A stretch of 64,000 nt of DNA from Fistularia commersonii (GCA_037954325.1 JBBMNZ010000003.1:8614965-8678964); one strand, 5' to 3'. Numbered from the stretch's first letter, positions 27,292 through 38,803 are shown. Notes: a model not told the origin generated them from the sequence alone. Made by a program: numbers and translations.

Positions 27292-30200
27292 AGTTTCCAT
27301 TGGAACGCTTTTGCTCTTGTCTTTGGACTCCACTCGATCCGCCCTCTATCGCCGCCGGTTGCAGCTAAGTGGTGTTTCAGAAAATAAATCATTTCCAGGT
27401 GGACAAACAAACAAACGACAGCCATCAGGCCTCCGCCCTGACATGAAGCGGCGGAGGGAGCAGCCGTAGTGGTTACAAACATGCAACAAATGTGTGTTTA
27501 TGCGTGTGCAAGGCAGGGCATCGGTGGAGGAGCTGCGAGATACAGTCGACTGCGCAAACAATCGGCTAACTGGCGGCACAGTGCAGCCGAACAAGTGAAA
27601 ACAAAAGCTGCTGAAACAGACCCCTGTGCAGTGTCAAAAGTCTCAATGGGAGGCTGATTGACTGACTGGTCCCCATCTCATACACACACAACACACGCAC
27701 ACACACAAAACGTGCATGATGCTGCACGCCTGCGTCTATGTAACAACACGTGTTTGTGGGGCCAAAGTGTTTGTTCTTTACATCATAATAAAGGGGTGGG
27801 AGGGGGAAAGCACAACCTTTTCTATTGGTTTGCAGCTCTTTGTTTCAAATCCACTGGTTTGGAGGTGAACATGACCATATTTGGTCCCAAGAGAGCGGAA
27901 ATGTAGTGGAGCGTCTGTATCGTGATTCAGCACCGCTGTGGACAAGCCGCGCCCTGAGGTCTCACAGGATTTGCCTTCTTGTCTAAATTTGAAATAGAGT
28001 AAAAATTTACTTTGTGTTGTGCTGAAGAAAAGTAGCTGACAATAGCAATCACTGAGTTTATTCATCAACTCTGGTCAGTTTCCCTCTAGATATTTATAAA
28101 TTTAGGACACATGCATAAGCTACATATGCAACTTTATCTGCTGCTGCTGTTGATGAGAATTCTAAATAAGAAATTAACGCAGCGCTAATAATACAAAAAG
28201 GATGCAAAAAACCATGCAATGCAGAATGATAAATAAGTATACAGACATGCAAACATTTAAGCCAAGTTTCTGTGACAGAAAAACAGATGACTGAGGTCAG
28301 AGATCTCTGTTGTGCATTTACAAGACTGTTGCATCACTGAGCTCAACATAGGATTTTCTAAAATATCCACAATATTTTTAAATTCATCCTGTCAATAGAT
28401 TGTCTTATTGTTCATCTTAGAGAAAAAAAATATATAATCTGTAAATTTCCCATACATCCAATACTGGGTATTTTTCCCCCACTAACGGCTTGTAGGTCTC
28501 TTAAGAATTATTTGACGGCTCCCTCTTCTGGTTGAAATGGCACAAGGCTGCGCAACAGGACCCACAATCTCATGTTTTGCAGTGCATTTGTGTCAAGCGG
28601 ACTGCACTGGTCTTTGAAATGAATTTTATATGAAGACTCTTCAGGAGGGAATGTTACACAGTGATTCACAAGGAGGAAAGTGTCAGCACTGAGGAGCCCA
28701 ATAGTTGTTCAGTGTGTTCTTCACTTGTGTACTTGATGCACCAATAATAAAAGTAATACTAAAGTTAATGCCGCTGTCTATTTTGATGCCTTGTGCCAAT
28801 TAATTCAAAGTACACTGACATTTGTCGGTATCTATCCAAACAGAGCTTGTAAAGGCAGCACTTGTGCTCAACTGATGTTCAACACAAACCCATTGAATAA
28901 TTATAATCTAGGGGAGTATGTTTCTAAAGCACCTCTACATATACACACGTTTTAGAAATTGAAGTCAAATTATTTCCCAGCAGAAGCCAGACACTAGGCA
29001 GATATCACTTCTGTCAGGGTTTTTTTTTTTATTTATTTTTGGGCCAGGACTATCAAAAAGGAACTCTGGTTCTCTGCAGCTCCTATTGGCTTTATTTGAT
29101 TTGAATGTTTATTTGACTTCCTTAAAGGACTTTGCAAGGGAAACTCCAGATAAACTAAACCGAACACACAGGTGGGGCATGTACGGTAACTGTGCTAAAA
29201 TGATAGTTGTAATACCAAGTGAATGTGTCTGTCATGGAAATTCCTCTACGGAAGCAAATGCTGACAAATGGGAAGAACCCCACAAAATATTACACCGCAA
29301 CATGTAAATATAGCCATCCTTTTTTCACCTCCCTTGGGCATCTTCACTGGATTCACTGAGAGATAGTGATTTATAGTAATCAATGCATTGGAGTGAAATC
29401 AAGTTTCACCGAGTCAATATGCATGAAACTAAAACTCAGTTTCGCAAGTCTTCAACCAGAAAGAATACATTTGGATCTCAAATGGAGGTTTGAGCTGTCA
29501 CAACAGCTTGAAAAGAGAAGGCCATTATCGTACTGCAGAGCATTTTTTGCATTTGACTACGTTCGTGGCTAATGAATCACTAGAGGCCAAGTCAAAAATA
29601 CACTCACCTCCTCTATCATGGAGTCCACTGCATCTGAGAGTTCGGCTTTAGTCGCATCGCTGTCCACCATATTCCTCAGTCTTAGACAGTACTCTCTCAG
29701 CTGTGAAACAAAGTCAGACAGTCAGACAGACTCCCTGACCGTGAACCGAGACCTAATGGAGGGATTCGACTTCGGAACTCGGGAGAACACGTACCTTATG
29801 ATTGAGGATGTCATTCATTCTACGTGAGGCCTCTGAGCTGTGCGACTCTGGAAAGCATTTCTTTGGAATAACACCATACTTTTCTGAAAAGAAGGGGAAA
29901 CTATCATTAACCCAGTGAGGTATATCCAACATAATATCGATCCAAAGAGTATGCTGCTTGAAGATGGACTGATTCACGAAGATTGACAAAAGCAAGCAAA
30001 AGCAAGCAAATAATTAAATGATCTGCGTCGTGACAAGAACTGACCAATGAGGTTGACCAGCATGTCCCACTGTCCTCCATCGTTGGTGGGATTGGAGAGG
30101 AGAAACTGGACCAGGCGTCCATCCACAGGCTCCTTCCTCTGTGCGGTTTCCACACAGGCCTGCAGGAAGTAGTAGCAGCGCTCCACCTGCAGACAGATTG

Positions 30201-33200
30201 AGAAGGACAGCAAAGAGTGGTAAATGAGTGGATATGAAAGAGTTGAACCGTCTCATTGAGGAGCATTTTGATATGGCTATGGAAGGCACCATGGAGTGCA
30301 AAACATAGTCTATAATTTCTCATTCATTCGTTTATTCGTTTATACAGCACTTGTCATGCACTCAGGGTCACGGGATGCTGAAGCCTATCCCAGCTATCAC
30401 TGGGCGAGAGGCGGGGTTCATCCTTGACCGGTAAGCAATCGATCGCAGAGACATACACATACAGAGACACACAGCCATTCACTCTGTCATTCACATGTCC
30501 GGGCAATTTAGGGTCTCCGATGAACCGGCTGAATGGTTTTGTACTGTGGGAGAAAAACAGAGAACCCGCAGAACATGGGAGACTTTGTGGGGAAGTCTCT
30601 CCTGATTGAACTTCTTGCTGTGCCACTGCGCCACCGCTGTAACTTCCTCAAATGATATCAATTCTAAATAAATGAGGGCGCTTGCAAGGGTGCTTGCAAT
30701 GAGAGCACTTATGATTCGCGTCCATCGTCCACCTTCTTGCTGTGAGGCGGAAGCACTAACAACTGTGCAACCCCGCCATCACTAACTTCTTCAACTGATG
30801 CCAATTCTAAATAAGTGAGGGCACTTGCAAGGCTGAGAGCACTTATGATTCGCGTCCATCGTAAATTTCCACTTCAGATGCTCAAGACTTCTAATATCTC
30901 ACTTTAACATAAAGTGTTCAGGAGTGCGATTTTAAATCTCAAGTTTCTGATGTCAAAGGAACAACACGCTGATTTTCAAGGGGGGGGATTCATCTAAAAT
31001 TGACTCGCGTGTGTGGAAACTTTAAAAAAGCAAGTTAAGAAAAATGCATTTGCTACAGAGCTGACACGAGTCCAAGCATGTGAAGGGGGGAAAAAAAAAC
31101 AAAAAAAAACACAAGGCCAGAGAGACGAAAACATTTAGTGCTGTGACGTTTGCCTTGAAGAGCAATGATGGCAACACACAAAGGGGGGTTTTAGCCACAC
31201 AATGAGTGTATAGTAGTAGAGCGCCACAAAATAACAGCGTACCACTATGCGTGTGTACGCGCTGGCAGAAAAACAAGCAGCAGGGTGTTAAAAACACTAG
31301 TAGCTAAAAAAATGAAGCTATTATTCAAAAACCCATGTACTGAACCCTCACTGACCCAAACATACTCCTGACTCACCTTGTCCCAAAAGAAGAGATAGGA
31401 CTGACTGAACTCAAACTCCTCTATGTTGAACTTCTTCATGAATGGAAGTCGCATGACGTTGAGACACGAGAAGATCCAACATCTCCCTAGTGAGGATAAA
31501 AAAATGAGAACAACATTTGGTGATCATTCGAAATAAAATCCTTTTTTGACATGCAGTTCTTGTGTTCTGTTAATAATTCTGCGAAGGATGGTACTACAGA
31601 CAGTCCTTTTCAAAACTCAAGCCCTCTAAACAAGCCAGGAAGTAGACTGAGGACTGAAAGGCTTTGTGTTGTTTTGATGTGATTTGTGTTCTCTATCTAG
31701 TCCGGTTCAGTTCTGATGGGCCCTCATGTTCTTTCTCACGGCAGAGGGAAAAGCCTCCATGCTGGATAAGTGATGTAAACCCTCTCTTTAGACTTAAACC
31801 GGCTCAGTTTGCTTCAGCAGAGGGCCGGAATCGGCTTATTTTATTCTGATACATGCACAAATTACTCGGTTATTGCCTTAAAACTTGCTATTAGGGCTGA
31901 AAAGGAAGCATCATCACGCGTGCACTAATCATGCACAAAAAAGCATACACTCACTAAATCTATGATCTAAATCTGTGAATAAATAATCGTTCATTATACA
32001 ACTTTATAACCCCTGAGTAGAGGCTGCATATTTTCTTTCGAACATCACCACTGATTTTTAGAAAGTCGCAGGAACACAATAATCTCTGTGGACCAAATTT
32101 TGTACCTTATATTTGTTTCATTCTGATGCGTGGATGATACAAACCTAATGCACGCCTGTTTTGCTTTTAAGGCTGTTTAAAACCAAATCTGTCTCTGGAC
32201 TCAAGACATAAATCTATTTCAGCGTATCAGCCAACACGCAATGAGTCATATTGGCAGAGTGAAAAAAGAAAAAAAAAAAAAAAGCCGTCTATGAGAAGCT
32301 GCGGTTGTCTTTTCGTCTTATTTTAAAAAAAAATCACAATCAATATTTTACCGGTGGCCTCACCTCCAGCGCAGAATAAAAGTATAATAAACGTCAGGTA
32401 GCAGAATTGAGGGACGTCAAGGCAGATTGGAATTACTCTTAACTTTCTAGCTGTCTGCTGAGTTATCTGTTTTCAGAATGGATGGACGGGTGCACCATGA
32501 GCCTTTTTTAAAATGATTTACAAATATATCTATTTCTACTTTTACAATGAGTAGAGACCTGCACTCAACACAGTGCTCTCCTTTTACTTTTACATTCAGT
32601 ACGACCTTTTATCCTACCTGAGTTTTTCTGGTTGGTGATAGGCTTGCCCTCTGTGGGGATGGTGTGCTGGAAGATGTGTACAGTATCTTGGACTGTCTGC
32701 CGGTGCAGGCAGACCTCCAGTGGGTCGATGCAGGTCGACACATTCTGGGCCAGCAGGTAGCGTGGCTCAGCCCGCAGCCGCTTCATGAAGGTGGTGACCT
32801 TCTCCTGACTCAGACCTGGAGGGAAAGGGGTCAGAGATTCAAACTTGAAACCAGAATAAATCAAATGGTGGAAAGACTTCTTGGCTTGACAGTGCAGCTA
32901 AGTGGAGGGATCTCCTTGTGTTTCCATTCATCCGTGCAGTTTTAGTGTAAAGACTTCCTCCTCGCCTAAGAGAAGTCATGCACTCAGATGTCACAATAAT
33001 GGTTGGAAAATGCCCGTTCAATAGTCATAAACTAGTGCTCACTCTACCGATCATTACAGCTGTCCGGTGCGGCTTCTTTTTCCACACCAACAAATAGCTA
33101 GTGGAGGAATAGAGAACCAGACAAGGCTTTTGCAATCGAGGAAGATTTTAAGGTTGCGGTCATGATTCATGCACGCCCCATCAAAGAGATGAAGAAGATA

Positions 33201-35567
33201 CTTGTGTAACTCCTATGAATATAGGGCTGCTAAAATGTAGTAATATAGGGATAACATATAGATGATGCACTACGCTGCCTGGAGAATAGTGATCAGCCTG
33301 GTTCTTTTACTTTATTTTCCCTCTTCAGCCCCCACTTTGAACGTGAGTTAATGAGCTCCCCGCTCTTGAATTGGAAAAAAAATAAATAAAGAATACTTTA
33401 AAAATTGATATTTTCCATCCACTTAGTCTTTGAAGTTACCTTTATACCTTAAATAAAAGGTTGACGCAAGAAAGACTGTGACATTGAGTTTTATCATATT
33501 GAGAACTCCGGTTGAAACTTTCCTCTGCTAAAGTAGCCCCTGCTAGCCACACAAGGAGATTAACAATTAGCTTACAGACAAGAAGGATTCCTATAAAACC
33601 AGTCAGAGTAGATGTTAGGATTGTGTTATGAGTTATCGCAGTTACAAATGCACTTTGTGTTATTGTTTAATCCACTTTGGTATATCCTATATCATTGTGT
33701 TAGTCTGATTGGAGGAAGCAAATACTCTAGTTGCTGGTGCCGCATCATAGCGCGGCCAGCAGAGTAGCCTACTGAACCGCGTCTGAGCACTAAAAGGAGC
33801 GTGGCACTTATTTTGCTTACTTTACGCCACTTGGTTTAAGCCAGTTAGCGAGTGGTCATGGTTTTCACGAAGCACTTTGTTCCTTAAGTTAAAAAAGTAC
33901 ATTTTCTTTCCTGAGGAGTAAGTTTATAAGTAATGCAAATGCTGATATCATTATGGCTTGATGTAATGACGACTTCATCTCATCGTTAAAAAAGGGGTGT
34001 ATCCTTAGTTATTGGTTACAAAAATATATAAGAATATAATTAGAAGTGAATCATTCATTAGTCTGCACTCTGTTTAGATTGGTTTTATGGTTAGCGACAG
34101 ATTCTGATCCCAGATGGCGAGCCCAGCCCAGTGAAGACTGAGGACGGTCAAAAAAGTGGTGTGAGGAACCTGGATCACTTAGACAACAGATAAGACACCA
34201 AATAAGAGTACACCCACTCAACTCAGTCATTGAATTAATACACATTTTTTGGAGGGGGGATACTGTTTGGAATTTTTTTTTGGACTAAGGACTGAATTTT
34301 TTTTTTTTTTTGCTTTGGAGAGTTCATTTTCCTGTTCATTTAGACAATACATTTGTTAACTGTTCAACTCATTTTTACGAGTCTCAATTACTTTTGGGAG
34401 ACATCTGAGCCATACCTCTCTCCCGAGCCAAGGTAGATGTTTAATGCTTACAGGTCCAAGTCTACTAGTGCTACAGAAGCAAAACAAGGAAAGGAAAGAT
34501 GCACCAACACACCCTGTCAATATCTGGCCTGGTAGTGGCGTGCTATCTGCAACCCTGTCCAATAATGGCGCAAAAGCAATTAGACATGGAAGAGGACATT
34601 GACTAGTCATGCATGCCGCCCTGGAGTTCGGCCCCTCTCTCCACTGCATTCTGTTATTTTCCATTGAGAAAAAAAAAAGCTAAACGCACAATCGAGCTTC
34701 CTAAACTGTGAAGGCAAAGATGCACGAAGGGAAACAAAGGCCTGAATGGGTTGCAATGTTGCCTGGACCTTTCAGCCCTTCAGACACATGCAGGAGGTGT
34801 GCACGTCAAAGAGGAATCAGAAAGCGTCAACTGAGAGATCCATTAATTCTCCCGGACATAAACGAAGGGCAGCCTTTCAGAGGGGCCAGGCATAGCCGTC
34901 CCGGGTGACTTGCAAATTCACACACACAAACCACTGGATTGTCGTGGCGCTGACCGAAGTCCAACCATCCACGTATGAGCGGTGACAGCGCTCACCTAAA
35001 CTCAAAGCCTGGCTCTCACGCCGAGAGAAAGTTTTACGCAACGAAGCGCGAGCAGAGGTGATCGGGGAATAAATAAAAGGAAACCGAAACACTAAACCTC
35101 ACCTCACCGACTCTTTGTCGGTAACCATACACCGAATGAAACGTTTCAAACTATATTCTCGAAGCTCGTCATGGAGGAATATTTACGTACTTTGACACAT
35201 GCTAGCGTCTTAAAAAAACTCCATTCACGACAGGCTAGCAGGCTAACATTTCTAATCCCTGTGGCGGACAGGACCCTTCAATCCAGGAATAAAATGTGGA
35301 ATAGCAAGTGTTCCGTTTTATATCAGGTCAACGATACAATTGCAGAACGTAAATCGGGATAAATTGTCAGCCGATTAGAAGAAACGGCAGCTGGGTCAAG
35401 GTACGGCAGGAGGGGAAGTATGCTAGTAGCGATTGCTAGCTTAGCCCTTAAGCTAAGCAGCTGTCATCCAGTCGCTGTCAACTACGGATCCGAGCCCGAG
35501 CTGGTGGCTGCTTGAACCTACCGTGACTAAAACAATAAAAGATAACAGCGAACCTACCGGTTTCCAT
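17491..35567 (-). CDS. blmh: Bleomycin hydrolase, complete, 12 exons, 452 aa
   Basis: Cytosolic papain-like cysteine aminopeptidase (C1 family) that forms hexamers. It inactivates bleomycin and hydrolyses homocysteine thiolactone. Coding exons in transcript order are 35558-35567, 32618-32815, 31377-31486, 30045-30186, 29795-29883, 29608-29700, 22680-22835, 22449-22607, 22303-22370, 21174-21291, 20932-20998 and 17491-17639. Their sum is 1359 nt, which is 452 residues plus TAA; human BLMH has 455. All introns are GT-AG and every phase closes. The catalytic residues are Cys72 in GRCWIFSCLNVMRLPFMKK, His371 in LMTHAMILTAV and Asn394 in WRVENSWG. Other family blocks are EGKPITNQKNSGR, FEFSQSYLFFWDK, NDGGQWDMLVNL, YGVIPKKCFPES, WEYRDKDKNF and the C-terminus PAWDPMGALA. 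The first coding exon contributes only MET plus one base, and its phase fits the next exon exactly. Confidence 0.97.
17640..20931 (-). other. blmh: blmh last intron (3.3 kb)
   Basis: Single-copy-looking sequence between the Asn-containing exon and the final exon. Open frames at 18411-18833 and 18837-19148 (minus) match no family I know and have no splice context. AT-rich runs occur near 19320-19440. No mobile element was recognised. Confidence 0.7.
20932..21291 (-). other. blmh: blmh exons carrying catalytic His and Asn
   Basis: Exon 21174-21291 encodes FNHELVFGVSVKNLSKAERL through LMTHAMILTAVTDK, including His371. Exon 20932-20998 encodes DGKEGYEKWRVENSWGDDRG, including Asn394. Human has one more residue between the two blocks. 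The acceptor at 21292 and donor at 20931 give phases that match the flanking exons. Confidence 0.93.
22995..23275 (-). repeat. Teleost SINE-like repeat, reverse copy
   Basis: Blocks include gactggaagccagtcaatca, ccaatgaacctgttgcatgt, gtttttggattgtggggg, ggaatcggaccagggtcttt and ctgcgaggccgaactgctaa. This is the reverse complement order of the forward copy at 8676. Confidence 0.75.
23909..23990. repeat. (AC)41 microsatellite
   Basis: Eighty-two bases of perfect AC in blmh intron 6. Confidence 0.96.
25723..25776. repeat. (CA)27 microsatellite
   Basis: Fifty-four bases of perfect CA in blmh intron 6. Confidence 0.95.
27253..27288. repeat. (AC)18 microsatellite
   Basis: Perfect AC run in blmh intron 6, flanked by unique sequence. 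Confidence 0.94.
30320..30640 (-). repeat. Teleost SINE-like repeat, reverse copy in blmh intron 3
   Basis: Near-complete copy in order: ggtcacgggatgctgaagcc, tatcccagctatcactgggc, gagaggcggggttcatcctt, gacacacagccattcactct, gcaatttagggtctccgatg and a degraded promoter-like end (ttcttgctgtgccactgcgc). Confidence 0.8.
30611..30862. repeat. Two-copy direct repeat adjoining the SINE-like element
   Basis: Unit 1 (30611-30728) and unit 2 (30733-30862) both run from cttcttgctgtg through taacttcttcaa and attctaaata to gagagcacttatgattcgcg and tccatcgt. The duplication includes the terminal part of the repeat plus host intron sequence. Confidence 0.8.
31377..31486 (-). other. blmh: blmh exon carrying the catalytic Cys
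   Basis: Encodes RCWIFSCLNVMRLPFMKKFN and then IEEFEFSQSYLFFWDK. Cys72 is the nucleophile of the family. The acceptor is cactag|GG and the donor AAG|GTGAGT. The exon begins in phase 1 and completes the Gly codon started at 32618. Confidence 0.95.
32816..35557 (-). other. blmh: blmh first intron (2.7 kb)
   Basis: AT-rich sequence with A- and T-runs. No exon or recognisable mobile element was found. Confidence 0.7.
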
Positions 35568-36030
35568 GTTTCAAATGAGCAAGAAGAGCGTACACCGTGT
35601 CCAGCAAAAGTCACCGGCTCTTTGTTTATCTCATTCACCGACAGTCAGTAAGTGCGGAGGCAGGGTGCGCTCGTTTACGGAGCCGTTCTGTCTTTGACGT
35701 GGCGGCTGGGCGGAGTCGAGGAAGATGCTCTTGAGAGCGTTCCCAACAATATGTCATGTAAATGTACTTTATATGTGGACATTTGGCCAAGGCGTAGGGT
35801 AAAATACATAAACATTTTGAAAATGCAGGGACAAAATCATATTCCGAGTGTTTACTTTCTTAAAGTCTCCACAGCCTGGCTGTCACCCCCATGAATAACA
35901 CGGGCAAACAGGGAGAGAACGCCTTGACAATACGGAGGCCAGATTATCCCCGCCCGTCGCAAGAAGATTCTGCGACTTCCAGCGAGCGCGCCTGGAGTGT
36001 AATTTGACAGTGGAGATGCGAAAATGCCAC

Positions 36031-36137
36031 ATTATTATTATTATTATTATTATCATTATTATTATCTGCACCATGGGTTTAAGAACAACAGAATTTCAAT
36101 CCACTTTTTTGTGCAATTTATGGCAGTAAATTGACAG

Positions 36138-36226
<89 letters not shown>

Positions 36227-36365
36227 CTGCACCATGGGCTTTAGAACAACACAATTCCAATCCACTGTTTTTGTGCAATTTATGGCAGTAAATTGACAGA
36301 TATTTATTATTATTTATTTTTTTATTCTTTTTTTTTTTCATTATTATTATCCGCACCATGGGTCT
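36031..36365. repeat. Compound (ATT)n tract with 77-bp spacer repeated
   Basis: Long ATT tracts (36031-36064, 36138-36226) alternate with a near-identical 77-78 bp unit at 36063-36139 and 36225-36302. The unit runs from atctgcaccatgggtttaag to atggcagtaaattgacagat. A third copy starts at 36350 and is truncated after ccgcaccatgggt. Confidence 0.9.
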
Positions 36366-36462
36366 GCACCCAATGGGTACCATTGGATCTCACAGTACAA
36401 GATACAGGGCAAAACATAAAAAGCTATTAAGTCAACTAATTACAATATGTTAGAAGCAAAAT

Positions 36463-36496
36463 TACTACTACTACTACTACTACCACTACTACCACC
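36463..36496. repeat. (TAC)n trinucleotide repeat
   Basis: About 11 TAC units with two CAC variants. Confidence 0.85.
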
Positions 36497-36718
36497 AGTA
36501 AAAATAATACAACAATAATTATTAGTAGTAATAATAGTAATGATAATAATGCTAATAAACGGTCTCTGAACTGAAAGGATATACATAAAAAAAAATCCTG
36601 CTTCACACAAAATGGAATAAAACCTCCTTGTTTTCTTGTGAGTCTGTCCTTTTTTTTCGATTGGAAATTGGCCCTTTCCTGTTCATATTCGGACCCTTGA
36701 CGATATCTCTTTCCTGTA

Positions 36719-36722
<4 letters not shown>

Positions 36723-36779
<57 letters not shown>
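36723..36779. repeat. (TG)28 microsatellite upstream of the Ig receptor gene
   Basis: Perfect TG run about 220 bp upstream of the receptor start codon. Confidence 0.96.
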
Positions 36780-36780
<1 letters not shown>

Positions 36781-37001
36781 CATCTGTGTTGGCAGTGCCA
36801 AACAGTGAGTCATTTCCTTCCCTGCCTCCCTCTGCACATGAACGGCCGATCTTAGGAAAGGAGAGCGAAAGAAACTCCTTAAATGTGAGTATTGAGCAAG
36901 AAGCAAAACTTTTCAAAGGAACCATGAGTGCGATTGAACCAGCTCCAAAATCCCAAACTTGAAGACATGACTACACGGAAGAAGAGGAACTACTTTCAAA
37001 C

Positions 37002-38631
37002 ATGAATTATTACTGTTTCATCATCTCTCTCTGTGTCATCCCTTTCGGTAAGTGACAGCGTTTAGCTTTGGCAGGGTGAAAACCTGATCTAAATTCAGAA
37101 TATCACGTCTCTCAAGAGCATCTTTGCGAATTCAAATGAAAATGTGCTTTTACAATTGTGAACTAAAACTAGAGGTGGTTGTGGTTGAGTGAAGTGAATG
37201 GCAATGTTCTGGTTAGTGTTAATATTGTACAACCTTAAAAATAGGAAAATATAAACTTTACACACACAACAGATCACCAGTTTAAATAATATGTGATCAA
37301 ATATACCCCTTTAATATTGTGAATAATATCTGTCAAAAAAAAGTGAAACATATTAAAATTCAAGCTAGTCTAGATTTGGTTGTTTTGCGGAAACGCAAGT
37401 CCTTCAATGTTAATATGTGAAAAAAAGAAGTTCTGGTTATTTCATATGAACTGGTAAAAAACTCGCCAAAGGCAGAGATTTGCCAGAAGTGCTGAGTCTT
37501 GTTGAGCTGAAGAGCACGTCTCTATTCAGGTTTCAACGCTGAAGAATGCAACAAGACTCTTTTTGCTTGGCCTGAGACCTTCTATGCACCGGAGGGTGGC
37601 TGTCTGTCGCTGTCCTGCGTGGTCCAGCACTGCAGGGTGCCGTGGACCGGGGCCTGGATGTGGCTAAAGTCCTCGGACGAGCTGCCAAGGGTCTTGAACG
37701 ACAGCTCCGGGCACAGCCAGAGCGTCGTGACGGAGTCAGACGACCGATCCGAGCTACGTTTGACATTTCTTCGCGTGGAAAAGTCAGACGAAGGTTTCTA
37801 TGGATGCAGGGTCACGTGGGATGGCGGAGAAAGCGATCAGGGGCATCTGATGTTTTTGAACGTCACAGCAGGTATTTGGAATCATTTGCATCTACCTGTT
37901 ATAATAACATCTCTGGACTTGTGCTGTCACCTTGCATGCATGTTATGAGAATGCAAACATTTGGAAGAGTCAAGTGAAAAACAGTCACACTCTTATTTGC
38001 AAAATTAAAACATTTAAGGGCATCCTTCTACTCCACTTCCCAGCTGTCCTTCAGCAGCGAAGGAACCCAATGCACCGGCTCCTGGTCTACGCCAGCGCTT
38101 GTCTCTTCCTGCCCGTCATTCTGGGATTTGCTCACTGTCTCTGTTCAGCGGCGCGGCTTCAGCCACGTCCCAGAAAGCGGTTCAAAAGCGCCGTGCTACC
38201 CGCGGCTGCATACAGAGCGCAACCACACCCGGTTCTACATCCCCCTCTCAGATGCTCAGTTCTGCCGAAATGTGTCTCTTCACACAAAGGTATGCTTTTT
38301 ACACCCCAGTAACTCTGCAATGTACTTTGTGTCCCAGCCGGAGGCCTCACTTGTAATCTGTGGTCTTTTAGGTTCTGCAGCTCTGCTCGAGCCCCAGCAG
38401 AAAACCGAGGTGCGTGAAGGTCTCATTTGCAGATGCAAATTTGCAGATCTGCAAATTTTATGTCACAGACACAGCATGTCCCCTCTTGGAGGCCTCAAGA
38501 GTTACACGAAGCTTTTTCCTTCGTCACGTTAGGTGGTGTACGCAGACATCTCCCAGGATGCGCTGAGCCCGGAGACAGCCGGTAGAGAGCCCGAGAACGC
38601 CACGATCTACACATCTGTCAGGTTTTCTTGA
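37002..38631 (+). CDS. BTLA-like inhibitory receptor: one Ig domain, TM, ITIM and ITSM (256 aa)
   Basis: Predicted type I membrane receptor with an inhibitory signalling tail. Exons are 37002-37047, 37530-37871, 38044-38289, 38372-38409 and 38533-38631, all GT-AG. Phases close to a 771-nt frame. Exon 1 encodes a signal peptide (MNYYCFIISLCVIPFG). Exon 2 encodes one Ig domain with canonical Cys45 and Cys108 (DEGFYGC), Trp58/60 and extra cysteines at 22, 40 and 50. Sequons are at Asn23, 72 and 126. Exon 3 encodes the TM segment (LLVYASACLFLPVILGFAHC) and a basic tail. The last exon carries VVYADI (ITIM, Tyr227) and TIYTSV (ITSM, Tyr250). A first Cys near the mature N-terminus, then LSLSCVVQHC, resembles human BTLA, as does the ITIM-ITSM order. 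Other single-Ig inhibitory receptors remain possible. It is not TMIGD1-like, as it has one Ig domain and tyrosine motifs. It is convergent with rap1gap2 and divergent from blmh. Confidence 0.8.
38533..38631 (+). other. ITIM/ITSM exon of the Ig receptor
   Basis: Encodes 32 residues: VVYADISQDALSPE, then a linker, then ENATIYTSVRFS and TGA. VxYxxI fits the ITIM consensus and TxYxxV the ITSM consensus (SHP-1/SHP-2 docking in known receptors). The spacing of 23 residues between tyrosines and the very C-terminal ITSM resemble PD-1/BTLA-type tails. Confidence 0.85.
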
Positions 38632-38797
38632 CAGCGCAGGAACAAGGATGGACGTTTACAGTTAATCATCATGTATTTTTTTTTGTCACGGTTGTGGAAT
38701 GAAATGTCAACCAGAGTCTTTATTTATGAATTTCTTTCAGTGAGCTCATCACAAGACCTCAAGGTTTTCCCTGATAACGGTGACAAAAACAATGGTA

Positions 38798-38803
38798 AAT
38801 AAA
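38798..38803 (+). other. Probable polyadenylation signal of the Ig receptor gene
   Basis: AATAAA 167 bp after the TGA, followed by an A-rich run at about 38815. A second AATAAA at 39107-39112 could give a longer 3'UTR. Confidence 0.6.

Larger units (their letters stand above)
22836..29607 (-). other. blmh: blmh intron 6 (6.8 kb), repeat-rich
   Basis: Contains a reverse SINE-like repeat (about 22995-23275), CA tracts (23909-23990, 25723-25776, 27253-27288) and long AT-rich tracts (26700-27060, 28080-28470). An unassigned block at 24240-24800 has an open frame on the minus strand. No extra blmh exon is needed or seen. Confidence 0.75.
35568..37001. promoter_or_regulatory. Divergent intergenic region between blmh and the Ig receptor gene
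   Basis: Contains 5' flanks of both genes (1.4 kb, head-to-head). The blmh-proximal 150 bp is relatively CpG-rich. It carries a TGACGT CRE-like site at 35695-35700 and a GC-box-like tgggcgg shortly after (about 35708-35714), and no clear TATA box. The receptor-proximal half is dominated by ATT, ACT and GT repeats. Function is inferred from position only. Confidence 0.45.

Noticed and set aside
36062..36383. Poly-Ile / poly-Asn frames
   Set aside because: They are translations of the ATT microsatellite.
38099..38532. Alternative frames over exon 3 of the Ig receptor gene
   Set aside because: I first thought the TM frame did not connect to exon 4. Recounting the donor to 38289/38290 gives phase 1 and the TM frame joins without a shift.
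37002..38631. Calling the Ig receptor tmigd1 from its position next to blmh
   Set aside because: TMIGD1 has two Ig domains and no ITIM/ITSM. The cysteine pattern and tail here differ.
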